From Odontocerum albicorne (taxonomy: Eukaryota; Arthropoda; Insecta; Trichoptera; Odontoceridae): 64,000 bases of DNA. Positions within the stretch are counted from its first letter, which is position 1. Each line of letters opens with the position of its first letter. Both the position numbers and the translations under genes were made by a program. The stretch covers positions 24,624,212 through 24,688,211 of the forward strand of contig OX463839.1 of assembly GCA_949825065.1 (NCBI GenBank), written 5' to 3'. The notes beneath the pieces are model-generated. The model made no database searches, was not told where the DNA came from, and saw only the letters and a program-made list of their open reading frames with translations. Positions 11,586-23,508 of the stretch are shown piece by piece.

Positions 11586-13831
11586 AAAATCAAAAAGCCG
11601 ACCACAAGTAGAAGATGGGCTGAAGAGGAAGCAAAAAAAAACACAATTAAATTAAAACTGTAAAAATTATAAATAGTACGAAATACAACATCACACTTAG
11701 CGGGCTTGTGAAATATTCTCTCAATAAATATTATGTTAACAAACGGGAAAAAACTAAATTTTAAAACTTTTAGAATTTTTCTTGATGCCAAGCTTTATTA
11801 TTTTTTTAGTGTGTTTTACAAATTATATAACATAAATGTATCACATATAGGAAAATACCATTTTAATTAACGGAGATACATTCATTCCCATCTACACCTG
11901 AAATAAAATAGTTGTGAGATATTGTCATTTCATAAGTTTTTATGCTTTCGTTCAAAGTTTTTAAATTATCACTGTTTTAGTATCATTAAGAAATTTACTA
12001 GTTTCAATTGCATTTTGTGTTTGATTTTAAGTTATTGTTTAAATAGTTTAATTCATTAAGCTCAATTTAATTCAAATAACTAAACAGTAACTAACATATT
12101 CCAAAACTGTAATGACAAAAAAACGTAAAGTTTTAGGATTTATATCGTGGTTCAACAAATTAAAAAAATAATATAAATCTGAAAAAAAACGTTGATAAAA
12201 GTAATTATCTGTCATTAATATTGATCAATGATTAAATGAATACCATGTGAAATTCCTCGAGGGAAATAAGACCTAATAAGTAATTTCATCGCATTATTGA
12301 AAATGAAATAAATACTTGGCGAAAAGGTGAAAGATTTTAGTCCGCAATATTTATTTTAGGCAAGAAAAGGACCAGTATATTATCGAAGATCGTGGCACCA
12401 AGCTACAAGATTAGTTTGACACCCGGGGAGAATTATGGCCGTTGAGGGAATCCTGTAAGTCCTGAAGTGGCAGTGTCCTAATTAGAAAGAGAGAAGAAGG
12501 CCGAAACGATGTAATCCAATTAGTCCAGGAACCGGAAACGAATTCCGAGTTGCTAGGCAATAGCACCAAACCGCAAAACATCCGAATCGGGGAGTAAATT
12601 TAATCGTGAGCGATCACACACAATTAAATGGGGACCAGAGTAATTCTGTCGAACAGAGGAACACAAATATTCGGAAAAAAATACGCCTACACATGTTTCG
12701 TAAAAACCAAAATGAATTTCAGGTATGGATGGCATGGTAAGTGTATCCATGAATATTAATTATATTTTATGATTAATAAAGGAAAAAGCACAAAAATGAA
12801 ACTCGTCTTAAAACAATCAAGATAAATCAAATATGTATAGTATATGCGTATATACATATATTTATAAATAAATATGAGTATGTGTACTTAGACATATACT
12901 ATGAAAGCCTCAAAGCCGTATTAATTAATATTTGATACTTTCTACAAATGTTACCTTTGATAAATAAATTTCCGGAAAACACAAACTTTGTCAAAAGGAA
13001 ATCGTATAAGAAAATGCGAGAACCTATTTCTATGGATTCAAGTTATACTGAAAATATTGATATTTTTTATTAGTTTTACAAAGTTTGAAACACGAAGTAC
13101 AGAAAAATACCTTTGAACATGATTTCTGTAATTCAATTCGATACACAGTTTTGTGATTTAATTTTTTAATGATAATTCAAAAATCGGAATATCTTTGAAA
13201 CGTTAAGGAAAATTGCAATAATAAAATGGTTTGTGAGGCAAATTCAAAGAAAGGTTTACGGCGCTAATAAAACTGGGATGAGTAAACGAACTTAATCGAG
13301 GAGTTAAAAATATATCCGATTAAGGAACCATCCGAAGCACAATCAAGAATCGTTAGATAAAAACGTGAGGTCAATCGTGATTGTTACAGCCTCTCAAATC
13401 GATACCAGGGATTATAGTAGCTCACTTATTTTCAACCAACCAAAATTTAATAACGAATTGGATTTTTTTACTACTCTTTATACATACATACATATATGTA
13501 TTTAACAATGGATTGAAAAATATTGAAAACGTTTAACTAATATGTAAAAATAATTTAAAGCTTATGAAGTAATTAAAACAGCATATTAATCTTGGAGAAT
13601 GGGTTTCTTTCTATAACTCTTTCCGAGCTTAAAATTAAATATGGAGACCCGATGATTAATCGGTTGATAAATCAATTCGAATGAAAACCATTTTTTTCCT
13701 CTTTGGAGTGGTGTTTGTTAAAAGGGGTTGATGAAGTTTTTTAACATAAATCTTGCGCAAACAAGGTTTTTTTTCGAAAATTATAGGGATTTAAAAACCG
13801 TTTTACTTGAAATCTTTCTAATCTAATCTCT
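11586..13831. other. AT-rich DNA with balanced patches, no gene recognised
   Basis: The stretches 12420-12680 and 13260-13400 are repeat-free, of more even composition and contain several TTAATCG/ATTAA-type words. This is compatible with cis-regulatory sequence, but nothing in the window tests it. The rest is AT-rich. Confidence 0.45.
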
Positions 13832-13978
13832 CCTATATTTTTGTACGGTGCTGAAATATGGGCATTAAAAGCTCGAGAACGTGCAAAAATCAATTCCATT
13901 GAGATGTGATGTTGACGACGGATGCTAAGAATCCCGTGGATAGCCAGAAGAACCAACGTATCCTTATTCCAGGAACTA
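13832..13978 (+). pseudogene. LINE C-terminal relic with two Trp-to-stop changes
   Basis: A single frame reads PIFLYGAEIWALKARERAKI, then NSIEM, stop, C, stop, RRMLRIPWIARRTN. This is the conserved block of insect non-LTR retrotransposons usually seen as LYG.E.W ... E.W.WRRMLRIPW. The two stops (TGA) stand exactly where intact members have Trp, so both look like TGG-to-TGA changes. The piece is only about 147 bases long. Confidence 0.75.
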
Positions 13979-15224
13979 TATTAACATATGTGATTAAATT
14001 ATTACCCTCAATATGTTTCCAGCTCATTTGGCCATTTTTCTATCCCATTTCCAAAAATGAGTCAGATAACCTGGAGAAATTGTACCTCCAATATACCATA
14101 GAACATGATCCTGAGTAATGAGAAACAACAAAGATATTGATACCCGATAACTTGTTTTGTTTTATTGTTTATAATTCAACCGCGCTTTTAAAATGGCACA
14201 AATTATATATGATATTTTTTAAATAAACTAAAAGGATTGACTAAGTTGTTCGAAAAATAGTCTTAAGAATTGGATATGTTGATTAAATAATAAAAATACT
14301 TCAAAACTGTCCGTTAAATTCACAAAAGTAAAAAAAAAGATCATTTTAACTCTTCAATAAACTCAAGAATATTTGCAGCATATGTTTCCCATAGCACGAT
14401 TTCAAGAGAATGATAAAAGTCGTCCAAAAACTACATCAACGTAGGGGTCAAAAATATATGTGTAAATGAGATATGAAATGGATTTTTTAAACTTAAAACC
14501 AGAGGTATGATATATACGAGTATGTGTCTCATGCCTCAAATCTCGTTTTATCTGCCACATCCCACACACTATTTCTGCAGAAACTTAATTGCAAAAAGTA
14601 AAGATAACTGGAAAAAATATTATTAAAAAATTTCACAAAATCTAATTTGAATCAGTGTCAACCTCTTAATAAAATCATAAAGTATGCTTAATTGATAGCT
14701 TTACCGATATGTCATCCTTGTGGGTAGTGGGTAAATCAGTGAGAATTTAGACATTTGCGGAACGAGCATAAACAATTTTGCTTGTTAGTTCCGAACTGTT
14801 GAACGGACCTAATACGGGGAGAGTTTGGGCAAGACATGGGTATGATCGTCATATTTTCAGTACATAAAATTGGAAGGAGAGACTTACAAAATAAACTGAA
14901 AATTGTGACAAGGTTTTCTTTGCGTTGTCTATTTTTTTATGGTTGGAAAAATATTTTTTCTACTTACATAACCGTAAAAAAACAGTTTAAGTTAATTAAA
15001 AAAGAATAGATGATTTTTCGTCAGTTAATATACTTCCAAAATAAATTTCGATTCATTTAACTATCTCTTCTTTATTTCGTGGATAGTTCAACTTGAAATT
15101 TCAATGAGTAGATATAATCCAATTAACTGGATTATTTTTCATTCGAATGAGGAAGTTTTTTTATATTTCGGATACAATTATTAATAATTCTGTTATTTGG
15201 ATATTACGGAAGAACAGCTGAACA
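13979..15224. other. No recognisable gene
   Basis: AT-rich throughout. The plus-strand frame 13906-14118 starts inside the LINE relic in a different frame and shows no domain. Confidence 0.5.
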
Positions 15225-15613
15225 AATTAAAACATCTTCAAAAATGTTGGTCTACAATTTATTTTTAACCTGAGAAAGCACGATCATATCCCTTCATACC
15301 AGAAGGTGCTGAACTGGTTGAACGTGAGAAATAGACGCCAAGTTCACATACTATATCTATTGGACAATATCATTAACTGTCCCGCCACCCCCATTTCTCT
15401 CGCCGAAATATTTCAGCGTCTTTCCGATCACGGACTTGCGCTACGCTCAAATAGAAATTTCTCCCCAGTTCACCACTCTTCTTTTTTTCCGTCGTTCTTT
15501 ACTGTCTATGCAGTGAGGCTCTGAAACCAGTTACAAACCAACGTTAAATTCGCTCCGTCCTTGGCTTGCTTTAAGAAGCGACTAAAAAAACTTTTGATTT
15601 CTAGTCAGTAATA
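15225..15613 (+). pseudogene. Non-LTR retrotransposon C-terminus
   Basis: An almost open frame reads QFIFNLRKHDHIPSYQKV (about 15255-15308), then LNWLNVRNRRQVHILYLLDN, a middle with SLAEIFQRLSDHGLALRSNRN, and FTVYAVRL followed by a stop. After that stop come residues like NQLQTNVKFAPSLACFKKRL. This is the well-known LINE ending in which F.V.AVRLWN.LP is followed by S...FK..LK. The stop at 15522-15524 is TGA in place of the Trp of RLWN. No intact reverse transcriptase precedes it, so it is a 5'-truncated copy. The T-rich tail to about 15775 may be its 3' untranslated region. Confidence 0.8.
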
Positions 15614-15779
15614 AAACGTGTTTTTATTATATTTTTTTATTTCCTCTCCATTATTCCTTCCTTTTCCTTTGATTGATGATATCTCACTTTTACTTTTATT
15701 GTGTATATATTCATAAGTTTCATAAAGATGAATAATCAATTGATTTTTTTTCAACCATGTAACTTCGTTTATTTAATTT

Positions 15780-15818
15780 TTTCTGGTTGGTTCGAAGAGA
15801 TTGCCGCGTGGCAAGATT
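15780..15818 (+). repeat. SINE 3' fragment
   Basis: CTGGTTGGTTCGAAGAGATT followed by GCCGCGTGGCAA matches the 3' third of the SINE family. The tRNA-like head and the GTTGTACTGTATACAAC end are missing. Confidence 0.55.
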
Positions 15819-16352
15819 GTTTAACAATGAAGTGTTGAATAATTACTTGGTTCTGTCATGTTCCTTAAACGGAAAATTTAAATGGTGATAAACGTTTATT
15901 AAATAACGAAAGGATTTGACGTGCTATCAGTAAAAAAACATTTTTATCACATAAAATAAATATTTTACTAGAGTAAATTATTTCAAACCTTCCCAAAATT
16001 TAAAACAGTGGGTTAAAACAAGTGTGGGGTGGTTTACCTCATTTTTGACGGTTACTGGGCGGGTAAGGCAGGTAAAGGATCTACGAACGAGATTAAAAAG
16101 AGTGGGATGAAGAAATATTTTTCAAAATGAAATTTCACGCCCCATGAATTCCTTTAAAAGAAAATATTTCAGAAAAATAAAACTGAGAAAATTATAAATA
16201 TATTCGCGGAAAAATAAAAATACATTTTCAATTAAAGGCCTTTCAGGTGCGATGTCTAAGGACAGAGATCTCGAAAAATATATTTAAAAAAATTACATTT
16301 TTTGTTCCTCACTTATTCAAATTCTCGGCAAACCAATCTTAATTTAAAATAT

Positions 16353-16460
16353 GTGCAATCAAGCTCATCACAATAAACTGCGCAATCAAGCTCATCACTA
16401 AAAACTGTGCAATCAAGCTCATCACCATAAACTGTGTAATCAAGCTCATCACCATAGTCT
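16353..16460. repeat. 27-bp tandem repeat, 4 copies
   Basis: The core CAATCAAGCTCATCAC recurs every 27 bases from 16353 with small changes at unit ends. Confidence 0.9.
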
Positions 16461-17594
16461 ACTTCAACGAACATTTAATAATAGAAAGCGCTGTTAAAAA
16501 CTGGCGTTCATGAATTGGATGCTCTGTGCTTTTATTACAATTTTTTCGTTTGTTTCAATGTTTTCACATAAATTTTTGTTCGATTCTATGTTATTGCCAA
16601 GGGGCATTCCTTAAATAAATATAGGTTTATTGATAGCAACATCGTATGTACATATTTAAATACATTCCAAAATCACGTAAACTCGTATATCTCAAGATAA
16701 ACGGCAGAAAATACATTTAAGATAGAAGCTATCAAAAGGTCTGGGTTCGTCTCATAACATCCCCCCGGCCGAGGTACACCCCAAAGACACTTGAAAATCG
16801 CGATTTAAAAGTAGTTTTATATTTAATATCTTAATATGTAGTTCCTCAAAGTTAAAGTCAAAACCTTTATTAAATTTAAACTTTAGAAATATAAATCCAA
16901 ACATATTTGCTGATCTACGGATTAAGGGGGTTAAACATTCAACGTTAATTTTCGGTAAAATTCATAAACGTTTCATATTAAAATGATTTAGAAACAGGAC
17001 TTGAACTCTAAGAGCTATGAGGGTCAAATTGTTAATTTGATGTTTTGATTGAATAAGTTTATGTATTTAGACACGCGGGCTTTATTATTCAAAAGTATTG
17101 GAAAAGCATATTTCTTCACACTTCTACTAATAGGAAATCATACAAAACAAATCAGAGATTAATCAGAAGAAAGAAGTTATTAATAAAATAATTCGAAATT
17201 AAGCTTTTCAGAAACCAAATGAATTGTTAATACAATATTTCAACAACTTCGGAGAAAATGGGGGTTCGATAAAATATAATATTGTATGAAATTGATGAGA
17301 ATCGTATTAAAGTTTTTAACGACTTTCTCTTGACTGCTTTGTACAAGCAAAATTATTTTATTTCACGTTGGACCATTTGGTACAAATTGCGAAAATTGAT
17401 GTACATTTCGATAAAGCTCAGTATAAAAGAACATGAAATCATTCTTTAGCGTTGCAACTAAAAATAAAACAATAATTTATTACTACGAAGATGTAAAATC
17501 TTAAAAAAAGGCTTCAATAAAATACACGTTTCGTTTAGAAAATCATAAAGCTACAAACAGAAACTAAGGAATGTAATTTTTAAAATTAACCACT
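16461..17594. other. AT-rich DNA; possible SINE-head trace at 16985-17045
   Basis: The words GGACTTGAACTCTAAGAGC, with TTGTTAATTTGATG about 12 bases further on, read on the minus strand like a decayed tRNA-type head (B box GTTCAAGTCC). It is too short to be sure. No coding signal is seen elsewhere in the stretch. Confidence 0.35.
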
Positions 17595-18005
17595 CGAGAT
17601 TATTTTATACTCGTTTCAAAAATTAGATCCGAGTAACAAAAAACTAATATACTTAACGAAGTTAATATACTCGTATATGGTTTCACCATTTCCCGTATTT
17701 GAGACACAAATTGATGTATTTCAAGTGCAAAATCTATTTCGAATTATTTCATAATCGTTTACAAAATTAAACTTGAATAAAAATAATAAAAAATTAAAAC
17801 ACTTTTTGAATTTAAGTTTCACCAATTCCAATATTGGAGGAACCCACTTTTATATGCCCAGTGCCAAATACATTCTGGATTATTTTATAACCGTTCACAA
17901 AATAAGGCTTAAGTAAAAAAATACAAAAATACTTATTGAATTATTTTCGATTTCACCTATCCCAATGTTTAGGGCACCCATTTTTATATTTCATGTGCAA
18001 AATCC
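17595..18005. repeat. Diverged tandem repeat, period about 135 bp
   Basis: TTTCACC starts comparable units at 17681, 17817 and 17951. Each is followed by CCCA/CCGTAT-like words, then TTTCA(A/T)GTGCAAAATC, then ATTATTT(T)ATAA(C/T)CGTT and ACAAAAT(A/T)A. A partial earlier unit lies at 17595-17680. Divergence between copies is high, so the array is old. Confidence 0.65.
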
Positions 18006-18927
18006 AGTGACAACCATGCGTACTTCTCTTTCAGACCTAATTTAACTAAAAAAATATGTTTTAGACAGATATTTCTAAATAAAATTAAAAGTCAATCATA
18101 ATTATCTTTTATCACTTAGTAATGTTATATTGCTCAATCTTTTTTTATTAAAAAAAATTATATCTAATTCGCGCTGCCTTAAATTCGTCAACTTCGAGTC
18201 ACATAGCGATAAGCAGTTCTATTTTAAACGAGGCTGAGAAAAAAATGAATGGAATTCTTATGTAGACTCAGTGCCAGGACGAGTTGAGACTGAATGAGAC
18301 TCAAATTATCTTAGATCTAGCATTAAATGCTCTCGCTTGGCTGCGTTTCTCTGCAGCAGCCTGTGAATGCAGGACGTATCAAGTTTTCTATTTGTGTTGA
18401 TACAGAGCAGAAAGTATAACTCAAGATGTAACACATAAATAGGCGGAGATCCTGCGATGTGAGACTCGTCTGAGAATCTATGGGTAAAGTCATTACAAGG
18501 GAGACAAAATGAATTCAAATCATTTTTATATAAATATACCTTAACTGAATCACTTTGATGTTAAAAAAATATCAAAATGACAACTAAAAATAAAAATGCT
18601 AATATCGACATTTTTGAAGATGTATTCAATTTTCCTGAATTTAGTAAAAATATGTCAGCAGCATAACTATATTGCTTTTAAGCAATAAACGCCATATTGC
18701 ATAAAATTGTTAAATATAAATATCATTACACAAGTTTAAAGAAATAAATTAAGAAATTCGAAATCCACAGAAAACATGAATATATCATATTAAGAGATCG
18801 CAATAAGAAATAACAGAAATATTACTACAATGTTTAAAAAAAAACTAAACGCTGAAGATTACAACTGAGCAAGATTTTTTTGAATGCGCATATAATTTTT
18901 TTTTTATATTCATAAATATGCGTTATA
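18006..18927. other. No recognisable gene
   Basis: AT-rich. The patch 18170-18500 is of balanced composition and holds a minus-strand frame (18306-18518) with several Cys and His residues but no pattern I can assign. Confidence 0.5.
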
Positions 18928-19526
18928 CATTCGTGAGGCGGTACTAACAAAACGAATATATTTGGTACACATGGAAAGTGCTTCAATTTACTTTTATGTG
19001 TTTCCCCCGTATTCTAATTTTTCAAATGACAAAAAAATCACAGAAAAAAGTAATATATTTTTTATATGAATCTTTTAAAAAGGAGGCGAGATAAAATGTT
19101 TGTAAAATGTATTTTTCAGTCTAGATTAAAAATTACAATAAACGAGTGAAAAATATTCCTCACATTGTAAATCATCAGCGAAGCTCTCGCAAATCCTGCG
19201 AATTGTTGCGAACAGCTCGAGTCAGACAAAGGAGAGGAAATGTGGATGTGGAGGGAGTATGCATGGATCAAACAACAGGATGTCTTTTTTTCTAAAAAAA
19301 TCCCATTGCAGACCAAAAAAAAAACTCGTTACGATGTCTTAATATCCTCCGTTTCGCCTTCTTTATCAATATCGGTACATCACATATAGTGTTTTATATG
19401 CTTGATTTTTTCAGTGATTTTTTTCTCATTTGAAAAATTAGAATACGGGGAAGCACATAAAAGTAAATTGAAGCACTTTCCATGTGTACCAAAAATACTC
19501 GTTTTGTTAGTACCTCCTCACGGATG
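18928..19526. mobile_element. 600-bp element with 125-bp terminal inverted repeats
   Basis: The left arm (18928-19052) and right arm (19403-19526) are inverted copies of each other over about 125 bases with only scattered differences. Markers are GGTACTAACAAAACGA, GGTACACATGGAAAGTGC and TTCAATTTACTTTTATGTG. The 350-base middle is of balanced composition near 19150-19280. It holds a minus-strand frame (19116-19316) without a known domain. The layout fits a non-autonomous DNA transposon or foldback element. I see no target-site duplication, so the superfamily is open. Confidence 0.75.
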
Positions 19527-19717
19527 AAAAAAAGTACACAGTCATTACACCACTAACACTGACATCAAAGATAAAATATTAACTACTCGTATATAACTTG
19601 AGTATATACATACTATATACCTTACCAAGCCATGTTTTTTTGGGTTTTTCTTCTATTCACACACTATTTCACAAGCAAACCTTACGCGATAGATACATTT
19701 CCATCACTTAATGAAAT

Positions 19718-20179
19718 GAAATAACCAAAAATATTCCAAGTCACATAAAGCCAGCTTTTTACACTAACTTTAATCTCCGGAAACTCTTATTTAATGGGAA
19801 AGGCAAAAATGGAATACTTAACAACAGCGGTGTGTATAAACTTTTATGTGCTGACTGTGATAATTTCTATATAGGAAAGACAGGAAGATCTTTTGAAAAG
19901 AGATTTCGTGAACACCAATCTGCTTTAACAAATCCTCTAATTTATTCTGAAATGGCTAATCATTGTCACCGTGAGAATCATACTTTTTCTATCGATGATG
20001 CCAAATTCTTACATTTTAGCGGCAACGGAAATAGATTGGACAGATAAGAGGCCCTAGAAATTTCTAAGTCAGTATACCGATCAGAGCATTTGCTGAATAG
20101 TTATTTCCCCAAAATCTCCCCGCTCTTGGCCGAAATTATACCTAGCCTTCCTCTCACCCCTCCCGCCTCCAACCGTTGA
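19718..20179 (+). pseudogene. GIY-YIG endonuclease domain of a Penelope-like element
   Basis: Penelope-like elements join a reverse transcriptase to a GIY-YIG endonuclease that nicks target DNA. The frame is open from about 19718 and reads NFNLRKLLF, then GVYKLLC and NFYIGKTGRSFEKRFREH (19829-19916). These are the GVY and YIG halves of the motif and the catalytic-type Arg. A CADC pair and a later NHCHRENH cluster match the Cys/His motif known from Penelope endonucleases. The frame stops at 20045-20047 (TAA), where copy 2 has a Leu codon. Beyond it the same frame continues with EALEISKSVYRSEHLLNSYF to a TGA at 20177-20179. So this copy has a nonsense change and lacks any upstream reverse transcriptase. 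Confidence 0.85.
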
Positions 20180-20230
20180 AGTGTCTATATTGGTGCCAGT
20201 CCGAACAGCATTAAGTCTTGTTTACGCTCC

Positions 20231-20275
20231 CTGAAGATGAGGTGAAAGCCTTGAAACCGGTAGGGTTATACCGTC
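20231..20275 (+). ncRNA. Hammerhead-ribozyme-like core, Penelope copy 1
   Basis: CTGAAGA (20231-20237) fits the hammerhead core CUGANGA. It is followed after one T by GAGG, a six-base loop and CCTT (short stem II), then GAAA (20253-20256). Next is a stem III of about six pairs with one bulged C, and then the GTC cleavage triplet (20273-20275). Hammerhead motifs are known from Penelope-like elements. Stem I is not evident by eye and there is one extra base before stem II, so activity is uncertain. Confidence 0.4.
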
Positions 20276-20319
20276 ATAAAAAAAGTGGAATAAACAGTGT
20301 TTTGTTAAAAATAAATTAC

Positions 20320-20636
20320 TTTCAATTATATTTTTAAGCGATTCATGATTGTGATACAAATAAATTGTTTTTTTTCCTACATCCTGTACAAGTGACCACT
20401 GAACGGAGGCAATGAAATGTGGAGGATGGGATACTTTTCATGGAGAACGGGACACTCCGGGAAAAAAGCGCGGAGTTAAGACAATAAGCCATACATTATG
20501 GCGCCCTCGGTATAATGAAATAGACATTTAGTATGGCCGCCATTGAACCGGGTATTTCTCCAGAAAACAAATCGTTTATTTTATCTAAAATATGACAAGT
20601 GTTTCTTATATCGTTTCTAGATATTTTTACTTCTTT
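20320..20636. other. No gene; balanced patch near the gap
   Basis: 20395-20560 is fairly GC-balanced unique sequence (for example GAGGATGGGATACTTTTCA and GGCGCCCTCGG). I recognise nothing in it. Confidence 0.5.
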
Positions 20637-20836
20637 NNNNNNNNNNNNNNNNNNNNNNNNNNNNNNNNNNNNNNNNNNNNNNNNNNNNNNNNNNNNNNNN
20701 NNNNNNNNNNNNNNNNNNNNNNNNNNNNNNNNNNNNNNNNNNNNNNNNNNNNNNNNNNNNNNNNNNNNNNNNNNNNNNNNNNNNNNNNNNNNNNNNNNNN
20801 NNNNNNNNNNNNNNNNNNNNNNNNNNNNNNNNNNNN
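20637..20836. other. Assembly gap, 200 N
   Basis: Exactly 200 undetermined bases directly abut the (AATAT)n array, so the gap is almost certainly a scaffold join caused by that array. The true length is unknown. Confidence 0.99.
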
Positions 20837-22606
20837 ATATAATATAATATAATATAATATAATATAATATAATATAATATAATATAATATAATATAATAT
20901 AATATATAATATAATATAATATAATATTAATATAATATAATATAATATAATATAATATAATATAATATAATATAATATAATATAATATAATATAATATAA
21001 TATAATATAATATAATATAATATAATATAATATAATATAATATAATATAATATAATATAATATAATATAATATAATATAATATAATATAATATAATATAA
21101 TATAATATAATATAAATATAATATAATATAATATAATATAATATAATATAATATAATATAATATAATATAATATAATATAATATAATATAATATATAAAT
21201 ATAATATATATAATATAATATAATAATATAATATAATATAATATAATATAATATAATATAATATAATATAATATAATATAATATAATATAATATAATATA
21301 ATATAATATAAATATAATATAATATAATATAATATAATATAATATAATATAATATAATATAATATAATATAATATAATATAATATAATATAATATAATAT
21401 AATATAATATAATATAATATAATATAATATAATATAATATAATATAATATAATATAATATAATATAATATAATATAATATAATATAATATAATATAATAT
21501 AATATAATATAATATAATATAATATAATATAATATAATATAATATAATATAATATAATATAATATAATATAATATAATATAATATAATATAATATAATAT
21601 AATATAATATAATATAATATAATATAATATAATATAATATAATATAATATAATATAATATAATATAATATAATATAATATAATATAATATAATATAATAT
21701 AATATAATATAATATAATATAATATAATATAATATAATATAATATAATATAATATAATATAATATAATATAATATAATATAATATAATATAATATAATAT
21801 AATATAATATAATATAATATAATATAATATAATATAATATAATATATATAATATAATATAATATAATATATATAATATAATATAATATAATATAATATAA
21901 TATAATATAATATAATATAATATAATATAATATAATATAATATAATATAATATAATATAATATAATATAATATAATATAATATAATATAATATAATATAA
22001 TATAATATAATATAATATAATATAATATAATATAATATAATATAATATAATATAATATAATATAATATAATATAATATAATATAATATAATATAATATAA
22101 TATAATATAATATAATATAATATAATATAATATAATATAATATAATATAATATAATATAATATAATATAATATAATATAATATAATATAATATAATATAA
22201 TATAATATAATATAATATAATATAATATAATATAATATAATATAATATAATATAATATAATATAATATAATATAATATAATATAATATAATATAATATAA
22301 TATAATATAATATAATATAATATAATATAATATAATATAATATAATATAATATAATATAATATAATATAATATAATATAATATAATATAATATAATATAA
22401 TATAATATAATATAATATAATATAATATAATATAATATAATATAATATAATATAATATAATATAATATAATATAATATAATATAATATAATATAATATAA
22501 TATAATATAATATAATATAATATAATATAATATAATATAATATAATATAATATAATATAATATAATATAATGTAATATAATATAATATAATATAATATAA
22601 TATAAT
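20837..22606. repeat. (AATAT)n satellite or microsatellite, about 1.77 kb
   Basis: A nearly pure five-base repeat AATAT, with rare slips (at about 20904, 20927, 21115, 21192-21226, 21310, 21844 and 21870) and one substitution at about 22572. The long open frame across it (YYIIL repeats on the minus strand) is an artefact, since a 5-base repeat without stop codons stays open in a 15-base cycle. The total size is unknown because of the adjoining gap. Confidence 0.98.
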
Positions 22607-23107
22607 TTAATAAATGAGGACATTGAAAGGGTTTTTTTTAGCGAACTTTAAGACTAATCACTGATTATAAACCCAGCAGCCTTATAAAGACTAGTGTAGC
22701 TATGATAATTAATGAATTAGAGAAAATTAACTAATCATCCAAAAATTATGTAATAAACCAGGAATGTGTAAATCTACCTCAACCAATTTAGTTAAAAAAT
22801 TTGTTGCTATTACTTTTAATCAGACATGCACAAAAAATGTTGCAGTGAGGAAAGGTTGTAATAACATGGAACACTAAAATAAAGTATAATTAAATGTGAG
22901 CGATGACCACACGAACATATATAACAGGGAGAGTTAAAGGATTGTAGCAGAAAGCTTAGTGATCATAAAAATTTACTCGCTCCTTTTTCGTTCCAACTTA
23001 TGATGACTTAACACGCATTTCTTCACATGTCTCTTGTATAGGCTTCTTAAAATATAAATATATTATAGAGGAGAAGATAAGAAACCATCTCGTTAAAATA
23101 TATTTAT
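22607..23107. other. No recognisable gene
   Basis: AT-rich unique sequence between the satellite and the first SINE of a cluster. Confidence 0.5.
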
Positions 23108-23280
23108 GGAATGTTGTATTAGTGTATTACACTTTCGTTGTATAAAGTACATCTGGCAGATATATTACCATACTGATAATAATTAATTAATAACTTATAT
23201 AGCGCCGTTTAGAGAGCAGACTCTTCTCAAGGGCGCCTACACTCGGGATTTGAACCAACGTTTATTAACAGAATAAAAAT
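23108..23280 (-). repeat. SINE, minus strand, rearranged
   Basis: On the plus strand it begins ATGTTGTATTAGTGTATTAC and continues ACTTTCGTTGTATAAAGTAC, ATCTGGCAGATATATTACCAT, which is the inverted 3' end of the family. The expected body is replaced by unrelated DNA. A decayed head (GGGATTTGAACCAACG) appears at about 23247. Confidence 0.55.
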
Positions 23281-23508
23281 ATTAATAACAGGTAGTGTGC
23301 AATGATAGTACTGTGGTGGCTGCTGCTATTAGATTAGGAACTTCCCCGTATCTGCATGTTGAGAAAAACGCATTAAGTAAAAATATCGCAGAAAACTTGC
23401 AATTGGGAAAATAAAATACAAATAAACCTTTGTAGACCTTTCAAAATGTGATGATACGGAGTGAGGTGTATGTTCGTAGTGTTGATATCATAAATTGATA
23501 TAAATAAT

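Larger units (their letters stand above)
19716..20319 (+). mobile_element. Penelope-like element, endonuclease-only copy 1
   Basis: This copy aligns with 48908-49553 from its first bases (ATGAAATAACCAAAAATATT) through the endonuclease frame to the terminal block CTGAAGATGAGG...GTGGAATAAAC. It holds only the GIY-YIG domain and the 3' end; the reverse transcriptase part is missing. The final 45-base tail present at 49505-49552 and 3786-3832 is not visible here, where the copy runs into unrelated AT-rich sequence after about 20319. Confidence 0.85.

Noticed and set aside
11327..11791. 154-codon minus-strand frame
   Set aside because: It lies opposite a clear RTE-type LINE relic and is rich in Phe/Leu/His as expected for a shadow.
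13832..13978. Alternative genetic code with TGA read as Trp
   Set aside because: The affected frames are also broken by other stops and shifts and belong to dead transposon copies; point mutation explains it.
20617..22623. 668-codon minus-strand open frame
   Set aside because: It is the (AATAT)n array read in a frame without stops, plus the N gap; the YYIIL repeat is not a protein.
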